Source: Paenibacillus glucanolyticus NBRC 15330
Lineage (GTDB): Bacteria > Bacillota > Bacilli > Paenibacillales > Paenibacillaceae
DNA: 64,000 nt
Assembly (NCBI RefSeq): GCF_004000885.1
Contig: NZ_BIMC01000007.1
Coordinates: 1-64,000 of the forward strand
Reading direction: 5' to 3'
Positions 15,824-24,599 of the stretch are shown one piece after another. Both the position numbers and the translations under genes were made by a program. Every line of letters starts with the position of its first letter. Position 1 is the first letter of the stretch. Below the pieces are notes generated by a model that was not told where the DNA came from, did no database searches, and was given only the letters and a program-made list of their open reading frames with translations.

Positions 15824-16720
15824 ATGAAAAAATTTAGTATTCGCTTGCTGACCCTTTGTCTATCCAGCAGTCTCTTGCTGCTTTGCAGTTTCTCCATGTA
15901 TCCACCCGGCCCGGCCGAAGCCAAAGCCACCCAAAAATCTACCTGGTTCTGGGAAACTCCGCTGATTGAGAATGCTACACCGGAGATTCTGGATTTCGCC
16001 TCCGACCAAGGGGTCAATGTACTCTATCTGCAGATGAACCGTGATGTCCGTCCGGAACATTACCGCAAATTCATTCGCCTGGCCGGTCGGCAGGGCATTG
16101 AAGTGCATGTCCTTGGCGGTGCGCCGAACTGGGCGCTGGAATCCGAACGCCACCGTCTCGAAACCTTTATCCAGTGGACGGCCGAATATCAGGCTTCTGC
16201 TGCCCCGGATGAACGCTTTGCCGGTATTCACGTTGATATCGAGCCCCATGTGCTGGGCGAATGGAAAACCAATTATGATTCGGTCGTGAAGCAATGGCAA
16301 AACAACGTTCGCTATCTGGTAAAGGAAGCTCGCTCCTTAAACCTGCCGATTGCGGCAGATATGACCTTCTGGCTGCATACCTACAAGCTGCCCGATCAAT
16401 CCATGACCCTCAGCAGCTGGATGATCCAGCAGTTTGATCAGATCGTCATTATGGCATACCGGGATTCCGCCCAGAACATTTACAACCTGGCGGCTGCCGA
16501 ATTAGCCGAAGCCGACAAATATGGTAAGGAAGCGCTGGTCGCCGTTGAGACCAAATCGAGCAATGAAGGCAACTACGTTACCTTCTTCGAAGAAGGAACG
16601 GCCTTTATGGAAAAAGAGCTGTCCAAGGTCACTGCATTGGCAGGCGGCCACGCTTCGTTCTCGGGAACCGCTGTTCACGAATACAGATCCTGGAAGGAAT
16701 TGCATGGCTTAAACCGCTAA
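15824..16720 (+). CDS. Secreted TIM-barrel-like protein, possible glycoside hydrolase
   Basis: A 298-residue protein with a clear signal peptide: MKKFSIRL, then a Leu-rich core, then a probable cleavage site after PAEAKA. The mature part alternates strands and helices as in a TIM barrel. GIHVDIEPH, at about residue 145 of the precursor, recalls the D-x-E active-site strand of GH18-like enzymes but lacks the full D-x-x-D-x-D-x-E. Other barrel strands are VLYLQMNRDV, VHVLGGAPNWA and DQIVIMAYRDS. The start has AAAGGAG eleven bases upstream. Substrate and family are uncertain. Confidence 0.7.
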   Translation: MKKFSIRLLTLCLSSSLLLLCSFSMYPPGPAEAKATQKSTWFWETPLIENATPEILDFASDQGVNVLYLQMNRDVRPEHYRKFIRLAGRQGIEVHVLGGAPNWALESERHRLETFIQWTAEYQASAAPDERFAGIHVDIEPHVLGEWKTNYDSVVKQWQNNVRYLVKEARSLNLPIAADMTFWLHTYKLPDQSMTLSSWMIQQFDQIVIMAYRDSAQNIYNLAAAELAEADKYGKEALVAVETKSSNEGNYVTFFEEGTAFMEKELSKVTALAGGHASFSGTAVHEYRSWKELHGLNR

Positions 16721-16750
16721 CATTGCAACGCACTCATCGTTATCATTCGA

Positions 16751-16796
16751 AAAAAGATGGCGTCTCAAGAGGCTCTTCCTCTGACGCCATCCTTTA
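16751..16796. terminator. Bidirectional terminator
   Basis: GATGGCGTC (16756-16764) pairs with GACGCCATC (16783-16791). Six T follow on the minus strand and CTTTAT on the plus strand, so it serves the secreted-protein gene and the small minus-strand ORF. Confidence 0.75.
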
Positions 16797-16847
16797 TGTT
16801 CAGTAGAAGGAATGAGTCCCCTCCATCGGGTAGATCCCTGATCAATC

Positions 16848-16937
16848 TCAAACGGCCAACATGAGAAGCAGTACGTAACCCACTGTCATCTTCGCTCGCT
16901 GAAACGGCGCTTTCTTTACCTGCAGTTCCGTGTTCAT
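16848..16937 (-). CDS. Candidate 29-residue small membrane protein
   Basis: ATG 16937 follows GGGAGGGG at seven bases, one of the strongest ribosome binding sites here. The product starts MNTELQVKKAPFQRAK and ends in a short hydrophobic stretch (VGYVLLLMLAV). It is followed within 60 bases by a terminator with six T on this strand. It lies 180 bases downstream of the MerR gene. No family recognised. Confidence 0.45.
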   Translation of the reverse strand: MNTELQVKKAPFQRAKMTVGYVLLLMLAV

Positions 16938-17114
16938 CCTGACCCCTCCCGCTCTTTCGATGCTACCGTCTTATTCATATACTATATGCGGGACGGTCTC
17001 TTATGTTGCCTTGAGGAAAAATTGTTTGCCAAGAAAAAAACGATTAGCCATGCAAACAGTAGAGTACGATTTAGGCTTCCTGCATAAGCAGCATAACCTT
17101 GGCTGCAATGCAGC

Positions 17115-17867
17115 TCATTCACGATCAGGATAGCGCTTCAAGACGTCCTGCAAATATTGTTCTGCTTCCATTACAAGCTGACGTTCTCCCGTGTTCCATT
17201 GATCCCGATTTCGATCGACTGCTAAGAAGGCAGCATGAATCCGTTCGTCGCCATATGTCACACGTTGAACCATCCGTTGCCATTCTTGGGCTAAGGTCCT
17301 GGCTAAACGGGATTCGATGGGAACCTTTGAGGCCTTATAAGCTGCAGCTTGCAGCGATATTTTTCTGAACGCATTATAAAAATCCAATGCAGCCTGCTCA
17401 GAGTTAAATACTTTTTGAAATAGCCGCGAGTCTTCCTCCGAAAATTGGTATTCTTTCCAAGCCGACATATCGACCTCATTCAACGAACGCATGAGATGGG
17501 CTAACAGCTCCCAGGGAACGTTGTAACCTTCTTTCATCATTTCCTTTGCGACATGCAATCCGTCAAGCTTGGCTTGGATACTCTCTTTCTGTGAATAGAG
17601 CACCGATTCCTGGTAATCTAGAATGTTCTCGATATCCTGCTCCTCGGTGCCTACGATCAATTGTTCTTTGATCTTTCTTAAAGAGAAACCGATGGCTCTA
17701 TAGAACATAATCTGTTCAAGTACATACAACTGTTTATCATAATATACCCTATGCCCCAGCTCATCCCGCTCCGCCTTAAGAATCCCTTCATTATCGTAAT
17801 ACTGAATGGTTCGCGGAGTTATTCCCGACAATTGACTGATTTCTTTTACGGAATATTTTTTTCCCAT
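17115..17867 (-). CDS. MerR-family regulator with TipAS-like ligand domain
   Basis: A 250-residue regulator. The MerR DNA-binding domain covers residues 1-70 (YSVKEISQLSGITPRTIQYYD, then GHRVYYDKQLYVLEQIMFYR). A dimerisation coiled coil follows (about 75-120). The C-terminal part (about 130-250; MSAWKEYQFSEED, EWQRMV) resembles the TipAS ligand-binding fold that captures peptide antibiotics in Streptomyces TipAL. AGGAAGGG precedes ATG. It follows an alpha/beta hydrolase gene by 22 bases, and a promoter with the 19-base spacer typical of MerR control lies in front of that gene, so autoregulation of the pair is likely. Confidence 0.88.
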   Translation of the reverse strand: MGKKYSVKEISQLSGITPRTIQYYDNEGILKAERDELGHRVYYDKQLYVLEQIMFYRAIGFSLRKIKEQLIVGTEEQDIENILDYQESVLYSQKESIQAKLDGLHVAKEMMKEGYNVPWELLAHLMRSLNEVDMSAWKEYQFSEEDSRLFQKVFNSEQAALDFYNAFRKISLQAAAYKASKVPIESRLARTLAQEWQRMVQRVTYGDERIHAAFLAVDRNRDQWNTGERQLVMEAEQYLQDVLKRYPDRE

Positions 17868-17889
17868 GAACCCATTCCCTTCCTGTCCC

Positions 17890-18873
17890 TTACTCGATTT
17901 TCGCTAAAAAAGCTTCTATCGTTTCCAGTAACTCTTTAGGGTATTCCCCGTTAATTGCATGCGAGGCATCTTCAAATACGACCATCTCGCTATTAGGGTC
18001 TTTCAGGGAATCCATCCCCGTTTGATACGACTTTTCAGCATGATGCATCGTCGATTGTCCAGCTAAAATTCCGAGCACCGGTATCGTCAGCTCAGCTAGT
18101 CGTTCCGGCTTGATGGCTTCCGGCATGGGCAGCTTGCTCTTGAATGTCCGCATACCGGTTTCGATTAATTTGGCGGTCGGGTCGCTGTCATCAACTTCAG
18201 CCCCGCCGGATATATAGCTGAGCATTTTCTCCCGGATTGGTTTGGGCACCATGGGCACAGACGCCGGAATGGATACAAGTATCATTTTCAGTGGAATGGG
18301 GCCAAACACATAGACAGGGTCCAGCAATATGAGCGAGTGAATCTTCTCATGATGCTTGAGCGCCACATTCGCCGCACTCCACCCGCCGAACGACAGCCCT
18401 AATAGGTGGATCTCTGATTCCGGCAGCTGGTCCAGCACTTGCTCTAACCAATCTGCTTGGTCCGCAGCGGTTTCGATCCGTCTGGTTTCTGTGCTTAAAC
18501 CCGGCTCTCCTATCAAATCAAGGGTATATACAGGCCGGTGTTCTAAAAAGCCGCTTAGATTGGCCTCCCACATGGGTGTAGCAGATCCTTTTCCGGGAAG
18601 CAGCAACAAGGGTGTTTTATGCGGTGTATCGCTCTCCCGGAACTTGTAGAGCTGCACCACGCCAAAATCGGTATTAACCTTAATCGATTCAACCGGTTCT
18701 GGTAATTGATTCATCGCCTCATCATAAGCCGCCGCGTATTCCTTCTGCCCATCCTCTGTAACAAAACCGCTTAACGACCCGTCATCTCTGAATAGAAAGC
18801 CTATTACCGTCAGTATAGCTAGTATAGCAATGAGAATGCTACCCAAGAACAACCATCCTTTTTTTCGTTTCAA
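17890..18873 (-). CDS. Membrane-anchored alpha/beta hydrolase
   Basis: A 327-residue alpha/beta-hydrolase-fold protein with one N-terminal membrane segment (residues about 7-27) and the catalytic domain outside. The nucleophile elbow is GLSFGGWS, the oxyanion region is LLLLPGKGSATPMW, a candidate acid lies near VLGILAGQ, and the His is in DASHAIN. The TTG at 18873 is the start, with AGGAGGGG close upstream. It is the first gene of a two-gene operon with merR. The substrate is unknown; linkage to a TipA-like regulator suggests a role in response to a small molecule. Confidence 0.82.
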   Translation of the reverse strand: MKRKKGWLFLGSILIAILAILTVIGFLFRDDGSLSGFVTEDGQKEYAAAYDEAMNQLPEPVESIKVNTDFGVVQLYKFRESDTPHKTPLLLLPGKGSATPMWEANLSGFLEHRPVYTLDLIGEPGLSTETRRIETAADQADWLEQVLDQLPESEIHLLGLSFGGWSAANVALKHHEKIHSLILLDPVYVFGPIPLKMILVSIPASVPMVPKPIREKMLSYISGGAEVDDSDPTAKLIETGMRTFKSKLPMPEAIKPERLAELTIPVLGILAGQSTMHHAEKSYQTGMDSLKDPNSEMVVFEDASHAINGEYPKELLETIEAFLAKIE

Positions 18874-18893
18874 CTCAATCCCCTCCTAAGGTG

Positions 18894-18924
18894 ACTATAG
18901 GATATGACGTAACGTTATACGCAA
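18894..18924 (-). promoter_or_regulatory. MerR-type promoter with 19-base spacer
   Basis: TTGCGT (18924-18919) and TATAGT (18899-18894) are 19 bases apart. The palindrome TAACGTTA (18911-18918) sits in the spacer. This over-long spacer is the hallmark of promoters activated by DNA untwisting by MerR proteins. Confidence 0.6.
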
Positions 18925-19021
18925 CCCCCATGCTCTCCATAGCTGCCTGTTTCAGAATCGGCTTGAATTCCCTTCCTTCTTGTGCAATAGTGAAAGGTAG
19001 AATATTGAAGGAGGGATCGGC

Positions 19022-19933
19022 TTGTCCCTTACGGAATGGATGGTTGATATCTTTGGCTCTCTGAACGCGCTGGTGGCTGTGCTTCTGGCCACAGCGGTAT
19101 TTTCGGGCCTGTACATATACAGTGCATCCCGTCTCTTGGGTGCACGCAAGGATTCGCTTGCCCGTATTCGTCAGTCCTTGTCCATCTACACCAGGCTTGC
19201 GGGACCTCTCGGCACGGTAATCAATCGACCGACTCGAACGGCTATCCCGGAGGATCTCCTCATCCGACTGCTTCAGGAATGCAAATCCGCAGACCTGCTG
19301 ATTCGGGAACTCCACGAACAGATTGATACCTTTCTAAGCGACCGCGATGAATCCAGGCTGACAACACTGCACAAACTGCTGAATCGCGAAATCGACCGGC
19401 TGATGAAGGAACGCGATGAGCTGGTTGGACGTCTTGAGAAACCCGGATGGGGGATGGGACTATGGCTGCTTCTGAAACCTGCCGTACCTGCACTGTCACT
19501 GGGAGCTGCAATCCTGTGGACTGCGATTCTCGTCCAGGAGCTCCGTCAGTCCTCTGCCTGGACAAACCCCGAGGTATGGTGTTTATGGCTCTCCAGTATG
19601 ATTGCAACGGTCTCTTTTTACCGTCTGTTGATGGATTCCAGAAGAAGGTCTCATGGCGTTATCTATACCGTACTGCATCTGCTGATTCTCATCTCTGCAT
19701 TGACTAATCTAATCTGGATTGAGGCCTCTCCTTACGTTCTGGCTACCCAGTGTTTACTGTATCTGGCAGGTTTCCGGGTTACAGCCACGCGACAGCGGCG
19801 CAAGCGTCCCTACGCAGGTCACCCGGAGTTGATGGAGCAATTCCTGCACCCTGCCGGAGAATATGATCCTCTAATTGACTCAGCTGGTCTAACTGAACCG
19901 GAGACCGTCAACAGCCCTTTGCGGTCAAGATAA
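19022..19933 (+). CDS. Hypothetical membrane protein with central coiled coil
   Basis: A 303-residue protein starting with TTG at 19022, AAGGAGGG eight bases upstream. It has an N-terminal membrane helix (residues about 15-38), then a charged helical segment of about 90 residues (ECKSADLLIRELHEQIDTFL to NREIDRLMKERDELVGRLE), then four to five C-terminal membrane helices and a hydrophilic tail of about 40 residues. No family is recognised. It is divergent from the hydrolase-merR operon and has its own terminator. Confidence 0.65.
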   Translation: MSLTEWMVDIFGSLNALVAVLLATAVFSGLYIYSASRLLGARKDSLARIRQSLSIYTRLAGPLGTVINRPTRTAIPEDLLIRLLQECKSADLLIRELHEQIDTFLSDRDESRLTTLHKLLNREIDRLMKERDELVGRLEKPGWGMGLWLLLKPAVPALSLGAAILWTAILVQELRQSSAWTNPEVWCLWLSSMIATVSFYRLLMDSRRRSHGVIYTVLHLLILISALTNLIWIEASPYVLATQCLLYLAGFRVTATRQRRKRPYAGHPELMEQFLHPAGEYDPLIDSAGLTEPETVNSPLRSR

Positions 19934-19954
19934 AACAGAACGATGCAGCACATC

Positions 19955-19990
19955 CAGCCCGCGCCGATCAATACGGCCGGGCTGTTATTT
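19955..19990 (+). terminator. Terminator of the 19022 gene
   Basis: CAGCCC (19955-19960) pairs with GGGCTG (19979-19984), followed by TTATTTAT. Confidence 0.65.
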
Positions 19991-20062
19991 ATAATTCATG
20001 ATCTTCAGATCGCAAGATTTTGCGTAAGTACGGATTAATAATCCACTTTTCTCGTGCTTATA

Positions 20063-20172
20063 CAAAAAAAAAGAACTTCCAAATTAGTCATGACATGCGC
20101 CTATCATCTGCATCGGTTAACACTCCGATGTCTGCTCAATAGGCCGCATTTCATTATATCTGCGGAAGTTCT
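20063..20172 (-). ncRNA. Long folded 3' element ending in a terminator, downstream of yezD
   Basis: Three nested stems are collinear: AGAACTTCC (20072-20080)/GGAAGTTCT (20164-20172), ATGCGCCTAT (20095-20104)/ATAGGCCGCAT (20139-20149) and CATCGG (20111-20116)/CCGATG (20125-20130), separated by near-symmetric internal loops. On the minus strand the last arm runs into about nine T. It starts about 20 bases after the yezD stop. It acts at least as the operon terminator; its size suggests a stable 3'-UTR RNA. Confidence 0.6.
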
Positions 20173-20193
20173 GTTTCTGCTTATCCTTAGGGA

Positions 20194-20415
20194 TCATCTT
20201 GTGTTCGTTCTTCGCTGCTGGCCGGGCGCCCGGGCTGGTCCCGACGTCTTGACCGTGCCGGAGGCCGTATTCTCGAAACGCTTGCGCTCCGTTCGTTCCA
20301 TCTGGACGATTTGACCCTCATGCACTACGATTTGCAGCGAACCGAATTCCATGTCGTTCAGCAGGCCTGCTATGCGTTCGAGCCACATTTCATCCACCTT
20401 TAACGGTTTAGCCAT
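20194..20415 (-). CDS. yezD: YezD family (DUF2292) small protein
   Basis: A 73-residue protein whose core VDEMWLERIAGLLNDMEFGS followed by LQIVVHEGQIVQMERTERKR matches the YezD/DUF2292 family. These small proteins occur near sulfate and cysteine genes in Bacillota; the molecular role is not known. The C-terminal 25 residues are Gly/Ala/Arg-rich and probably disordered. AGGAGG lies before ATG. It follows cysW by about 150 bases, with an inverted repeat in the gap, and is probably part of the sulfate transport unit. Confidence 0.8.
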   Translation of the reverse strand: MAKPLKVDEMWLERIAGLLNDMEFGSLQIVVHEGQIVQMERTERKRFENTASGTVKTSGPARAPGQQRRTNTR

Positions 20416-20511
20416 GGATACGCCTCCTTACCGGGCAAAGCCCCAAAATATATACTCATCGACACGACCTGAAATGATGGGTTACACTTGCTTACACTCG
20501 TTAATCATTCT

Positions 20512-20556
20512 TTTCCAACCAACATAGTATGAATTTACATTAGCATGGGTTGGAAA
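20512..20556. repeat. Inverted repeat between cysW and yezD
   Basis: TTTCCAACC (20512-20520) and GGTTGGAAA (20548-20556) flank an AT-rich 27-base loop. No T run follows on either side, so it is more likely an RNA stabiliser or protein site than a terminator. Confidence 0.5.
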
Positions 20557-20562
20557 GGACTG

Positions 20563-21429
20563 TCAATGAGCATTTTTTCGTGTAAACCAATTTTTAAGCA
20601 GCAGTGTAACCAGCGCTAATAACAGCAATAATGAGGCGACGGCGAACGATGCCGAAAATTGATACTCGTTATACAAAATTTCGACATGCAGCGGTAAGGT
20701 GTTGGTCTCGCCGCGGATATGGCCGGATACAACGGAGACCGCCCCAAACTCGCCCATCGCCCTGGCGTTGCACAGAATAATGCCATACAGCAGCCCCCAC
20801 TTAATGTTGGGAAGGGTAACCCGCCAGAATATCTGCCAGCCCTTGGCGCCAAGCGTTACGGCTGCCTCCTCCTCCTTCGTCCCCTGCTCCTCCATGAGCG
20901 GAATCAGTTCCTTTGCCACAAATGGAAACGTAACGAATAACGTAGCAAGCAAAATGCCAGGTACAGCGAATATAATCTTGATATCATGGGCGCCCAGCCA
21001 TGGGCCGAACCACCCCTGCCGGCCGAATATGAGCACGAAGATCAGCCCCCCGATGACGGGCGATACCGCGAACGGCAAATCCAGCAGCGTGACAAGCAGA
21101 TTCTTTCCTTTAAAATGAAACTTCGTTATGGTCCAGGCTGCGATAACGCCAAAAATCGAGTTGAGCGGTACTGCAATTGCCGCTACCAACAATGTCAGCC
21201 GAAGTGCGGATAAAGCATCGGGATCGGATAAGGCAGCGATGTATACCTCCCATCCCTTCTTAAACGCCTCGGACATCACGGTAACAAGCGGCAATACGAT
21301 TAGCCACAGAAGCACAAATCCAGCCAAGCTGATTAATGTCCATTTAACCCACGGTCTCTCCGCTGCTGCCGGAGAGGAGGGGGCGCTGCGTTTCGCTGCA
21401 GAAATAGCAGAAGGCACAGTTCCAGCCAT
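20563..21429 (-). CDS. cysW: Sulfate/thiosulfate ABC transporter permease CysW
   Basis: A 288-residue permease with six predicted membrane helices. Features of CysW are [21 protein letters not shown] and the coupling helix [22 protein letters not shown], the EAA motif that contacts the ATPase. The segment [27 protein letters not shown] is shared by CysW and CysT. The N-terminal 25 residues are Ser/Ala/Pro-rich. It lies 15 bases after cysT. A cysA ATPase gene does not follow, unlike in the classical operon. Confidence 0.93.
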   Translation of the reverse strand: MAGTVPSAISAAKRSAPSSPAAAERPWVKWTLISLAGFVLLWLIVLPLVTVMSEAFKKGWEVYIAALSDPDALSALRLTLLVAAIAVPLNSIFGVIAAWTITKFHFKGKNLLVTLLDLPFAVSPVIGGLIFVLIFGRQGWFGPWLGAHDIKIIFAVPGILLATLFVTFPFVAKELIPLMEEQGTKEEEAAVTLGAKGWQIFWRVTLPNIKWGLLYGIILCNARAMGEFGAVSVVSGHIRGETNTLPLHVEILYNEYQFSASFAVASLLLLLALVTLLLKNWFTRKNAH

Positions 21430-21444
21430 TATGTAACCCTCCCC

Positions 21445-22293
21445 TTAGCGCGCGGTTTTCCGCGACCAATGCTGTAGAATGTTAATGCCCAAGAGCAGTA
21501 CAAACGAGATGAGCAGCAGAATCAAGGCAACTGCCGTTGCACCGGCGTAATCAAACTGCTCCAGCTTGGTCATGATCAAGAGCGGTGCAATCTCCGTCTT
21601 CATAGGCATATTTCCCGATATGAACACCACGGATCCATATTCCCCAATTCCGCGGGCGAAAGCTAATGCAAAACCAGTCAGCAGCGGCGGGATCAGGGTA
21701 GGCAGGATTATGGTACGAAAAGTACGCCATCGACCTGCTCCGAGTGTCGCTGCCGCTTCTTCCGTATCCCGCTCCGCATCCTCCAGCACCGGCTGTACCG
21801 TCCGTACAACAAACGGTATGCCAATAAACATCAAGGCAAGCGTTATGCCCATGGGCGAGAAAGCCGCCTTGATGCCAAGAGGCTCAAGCAAAGATCCAAT
21901 CCATCCGTTAGAGGAATAGATCGCAGTCAAGGCAACCCCCGCCACTGCGGTTGGCAGCGCGAAGGGTAAATCGATCAAGGCATCCCACAGTTTTTTACCA
22001 GGAAAGTCATACCGCACCAGCACCCATGCCAGCAGCAAACCCAGTAACGTATCGATCAGTGCCGCCATCGCCGCCGTCCCGAGACTCACTCGGTAAGAAG
22101 CAAGTACCCTCGGATCACTCGCAACAGACCAGAACTTCTCCCATGTGAGTCCGGTCTGGTTGAGAAGTAATGCAGACAAGGGCACCAGCACTACCAAACT
22201 CATATATAACACGGTAAGTCCCATTCCGATTCCAAAACCGGGGAGCACTCTGCGATTACCTCTGCCTTGTCCCTGTACTTGGATCAAAGCCAT
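21445..22293 (-). CDS. cysT: Sulfate/thiosulfate ABC transporter permease CysT
   Basis: A 282-residue inner-membrane permease that pairs with CysW. It contains [21 protein letters not shown], the EAA-type loop [23 protein letters not shown] and [20 protein letters not shown], all conserved in CysT/CysU. Its start has GGGGATGAGAGG upstream. It sits between sbp and cysW with short gaps of 37 and 15 bases. Confidence 0.93.
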   Translation of the reverse strand: MALIQVQGQGRGNRRVLPGFGIGMGLTVLYMSLVVLVPLSALLLNQTGLTWEKFWSVASDPRVLASYRVSLGTAAMAALIDTLLGLLLAWVLVRYDFPGKKLWDALIDLPFALPTAVAGVALTAIYSSNGWIGSLLEPLGIKAAFSPMGITLALMFIGIPFVVRTVQPVLEDAERDTEEAAATLGAGRWRTFRTIILPTLIPPLLTGFALAFARGIGEYGSVVFISGNMPMKTEIAPLLIMTKLEQFDYAGATAVALILLLISFVLLLGINILQHWSRKTAR

Positions 22294-22330
22294 ATCCTCT
22301 CATCCCCTTCTGCCTTCGGCTTGATGCCGA

Positions 22331-23410
22331 TCAGCTGCCTGGCACGTAAATCTGATTAAAGATGCCGCCGTCATTGAAATGCTTGGTCTGTGTTTCTTCC
22401 CATGTTCCAAATACGTCCTTAAGCGTAAACAATTCGATAGTCGGAAATTTCTCTTTGTACTTGTCGGCTACGCTTGCAAGCGTCGGACGGTAATAGTTCT
22501 CAGCCGCAATCGTCTGCCCTTCTTCACTGTACAAATATTTCAGGTAAGCTTCCGCAACTTCACGGGTTCCCCGCTTGTCAACGTTCTTATCCACTACGGC
22601 AACAGGCGGCTCTGCCAAAATGCTGACCGATGGATTCACGATTTCAAATTTATCCGGTCCGAGCTCGTTGATGGAGAGGTAGGCTTCATTCTCCCAAGCC
22701 AGCAGCACATCCCCAATTCCACGCTCTACAAACGTCGTTGTCGCACCACGGGCACCACTGTCGAGCACGGGCACATGGGTGAACAGCTCTTTAACGAATG
22801 CCTGCGCTTTCGCTTCATCGTTATTGTTCACTTTCAAGGCATATCCCCACGCCGCTAAATAGTTCCAGCGTGCACCGCCGGAGGTCTGCGGATTCGGCGT
22901 AATGACTTCCACGCCGTCCTTGATCAGATCCGGCCAATCCTTGATGCCTTTCGGGTTGCCCTTGCGAACGAGGAATACGATGGTCGAGGTGTAGGGAGCG
23001 CTGTTATGCTCAAACTTGCTCTCCCAGCCTTCATTAATCAAGCCTGCCTGACGAATCGCATCGATATCATATCCGAGGGCCAGTGTGACCACATCCGCCT
23101 CCAAACCGTCGATGACCGAGCGGCTTTGCTTCCCTGAACCCCCGTGCGATTGCTTGAATGTGACCTTCTGTCCCTGCTCCTTCTCCCAATGGGCTGCGAA
23201 GGCTTTGTTGTACTGGTCATATAACTCCCGAGTTGGATCGTAAGAAACATTGAGCAGCTCCACACTTGGCTTGCTGCTTGAACCCGAAGCCGGCGCTTCT
23301 CCATCGGCGGTTGCAACTGTCTCTGTTTTCTGTGCACCGCAAGCCGTAAGCGCCGCCGTCAACAGCACTGTCAAACCTACGAGTATCCCTTGCTTCAACA
23401 CCTTTTTCAT
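22331..23410 (-). CDS. sbp: Sulfate-binding lipoprotein
   Basis: A 359-residue extracytoplasmic substrate-binding protein of the sulfate/thiosulfate transporter. A lipoprotein signal ends at LTACG, giving a lipid-modified Cys. Family markers are [48 protein letters not shown] and [12 protein letters not shown] with [16 protein letters not shown] 23410 is used because GGGGGA lies eight bases upstream; an in-frame GTG three codons earlier is less likely. It is the first gene of the operon and follows a leader with a large terminator-type hairpin. Confidence 0.93.
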   Translation of the reverse strand: MKKVLKQGILVGLTVLLTAALTACGAQKTETVATADGEAPASGSSSKPSVELLNVSYDPTRELYDQYNKAFAAHWEKEQGQKVTFKQSHGGSGKQSRSVIDGLEADVVTLALGYDIDAIRQAGLINEGWESKFEHNSAPYTSTIVFLVRKGNPKGIKDWPDLIKDGVEVITPNPQTSGGARWNYLAAWGYALKVNNNDEAKAQAFVKELFTHVPVLDSGARGATTTFVERGIGDVLLAWENEAYLSINELGPDKFEIVNPSVSILAEPPVAVVDKNVDKRGTREVAEAYLKYLYSEEGQTIAAENYYRPTLASVADKYKEKFPTIELFTLKDVFGTWEETQTKHFNDGGIFNQIYVPGS

Positions 23411-23455
23411 ATGGATCACTCCCCCTACTAATCTCTACTAAACAGGCCTTATGGC

Positions 23456-23539
23456 AAAAAAAGACGGAGGAAAGCTCGTCAGAACAGAGTCAAACCGGCT
23501 TCATGCCGTGCCTGCATTGTCTTCGAGCGTTCCTCCGTC
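23456..23539 (-). promoter_or_regulatory. Leader attenuator of the sulfate operon
   Basis: On the minus strand GACGGAGGAACGCTCG (23539-23524) pairs with CGAGCTTTCCTCCGTC (23478-23463) at 15 of 16 positions, followed by seven T. The 45-base loop holds a second small stem (GGCACGGCATGAAGCC). This is a full terminator inside the 5' untranslated region, so the operon must be controlled by readthrough. It lacks the S-box and T-box consensus I know. Confidence 0.65.
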
Positions 23540-23768
23540 GATACGGTGAGAACAATATAATATAATTCCTACCTGTTTAGTGTGTTATGTAGCTATTGTA
23601 ATAAGTACCCCCCCAGCTGTCAAACCTTTTTTTCAAAAAATTTCAAGTTCGTCGCAACTCGGTCCACAGAACCATTTTTGGTGCCACTAACGCAGTCACT
23701 GCGCGATTTTCCATTTACTGATGGTTGTATGAAGCTGTTTCCATCCTTATAATTCAACCCCAAAGGAG

Positions 23769-24428
23769 ATGATCACCATACGAAAGCAATCATGGAAAAT
23801 AATTTCTGCTCTTTTCCTGAGTATCCTTCTGTTCATGCCCGCATTTGCCCAAACAACAGAGGCAGCTCCGCTGTTAAAGCCGGGCAGCGAGAACGGGGAT
23901 GTCTGGGACCTTCAATATCGTCTGAAAACACTGGACTTCTACACGCAACCGCTGGATGGCAAATATGGAGCTAACACAAAAGCAGCCGTTACGCGTTTCC
24001 AGAAGGAATACGGGGTGCCCGCTGATGGAATTACCGGTGCACAAACCTGGAGACAGCTGAAAAAATATACGTTAAATCAATCCGAGATGGATATCATGGC
24101 AAAAGTCATATACAGTGAAGCCCGCGGTGAGCCCTACAAAGGACAAGTTGCTGTGGGAGCCGTTGTTATGAACCGCATTCAATCCGGCGAGTTTCCGAAT
24201 GATATTCGGGGCGTTGTTTTTCAAAAGGGCGCTTTTACAGCCGTCGATGACGGCCAATACTGGCTAACGCCGGACCGAACTGCTTATCTCGCTGCAATGG
24301 ATGCCGTCCGCGGATGGGATCCGACGTACGAATCCCTTTATTACTTCAATCCAAAAACAGCGACCAGCCAATGGATCTGGTCCAGACCGCAAGTGGTGCA
24401 GATCGGTAATCACATCTTTGCTCATTAA
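23769..24428 (+). CDS. sleB: Spore cortex-lytic hydrolase, SleB/CwlJ family
   Basis: A peptidoglycan hydrolase of about 219 residues for cortex breakdown at germination or related wall lysis. It has a signal peptide (to about FAQTTEA), a PG_binding_1 domain (GSENGDVWDLQYRLKTLDFY to GVPADGITGAQTW) and a Hydrolase_2 domain (AKVIYSEARGEPYKGQVAVG, the catalytic Glu in YSEARGE; then AVVMNRI and YYFNP). Initiation is odd: AAAGGAG abuts the only ATG (23769), with no spacer, while an in-frame ATA at 23778 sits at ideal distance. Either the ATG is used inefficiently or ATA is a rare start. No ypeB follows. Confidence 0.9.
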   Translation: MITIRKQSWKIISALFLSILLFMPAFAQTTEAAPLLKPGSENGDVWDLQYRLKTLDFYTQPLDGKYGANTKAAVTRFQKEYGVPADGITGAQTWRQLKKYTLNQSEMDIMAKVIYSEARGEPYKGQVAVGAVVMNRIQSGEFPNDIRGVVFQKGAFTAVDDGQYWLTPDRTAYLAAMDAVRGWDPTYESLYYFNPKTATSQWIWSRPQVVQIGNHIFAH

Positions 24429-24520
24429 TCCACTGAATGATTAAACACCTGAATTGCTACAAGCATCGCTCTGGCGAATGTGAACGCTGCGATTTGTAAT
24501 CAGGTTATCAGGTATACAAC

Positions 24521-24549
24521 AAGGGCTGCCCACTCGGCAGCCCTTTTCG
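24521..24549. terminator. Bidirectional terminator between sleB and the lactonase gene
   Basis: AAGGGCTGCC (24521-24530) pairs with GGCAGCCCTT (24536-24545), followed by TTCG-CTTG on the plus side and TTGTTG on the minus side. Confidence 0.8.
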
Positions 24550-24599
24550 TCTTGTTCTATTGTTTGTCTGGTGCACAATTCATGCTAGCTTAGCAGCTC

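Noticed and set aside
24433..24505. Imperfect inverted repeat (ACCTGA-TTGC... with GCGATTTGTAATCAGGT) after sleB.
   Set aside because: Pairing is broken by several gaps and no T run follows; the true terminator is at 24521-24549.
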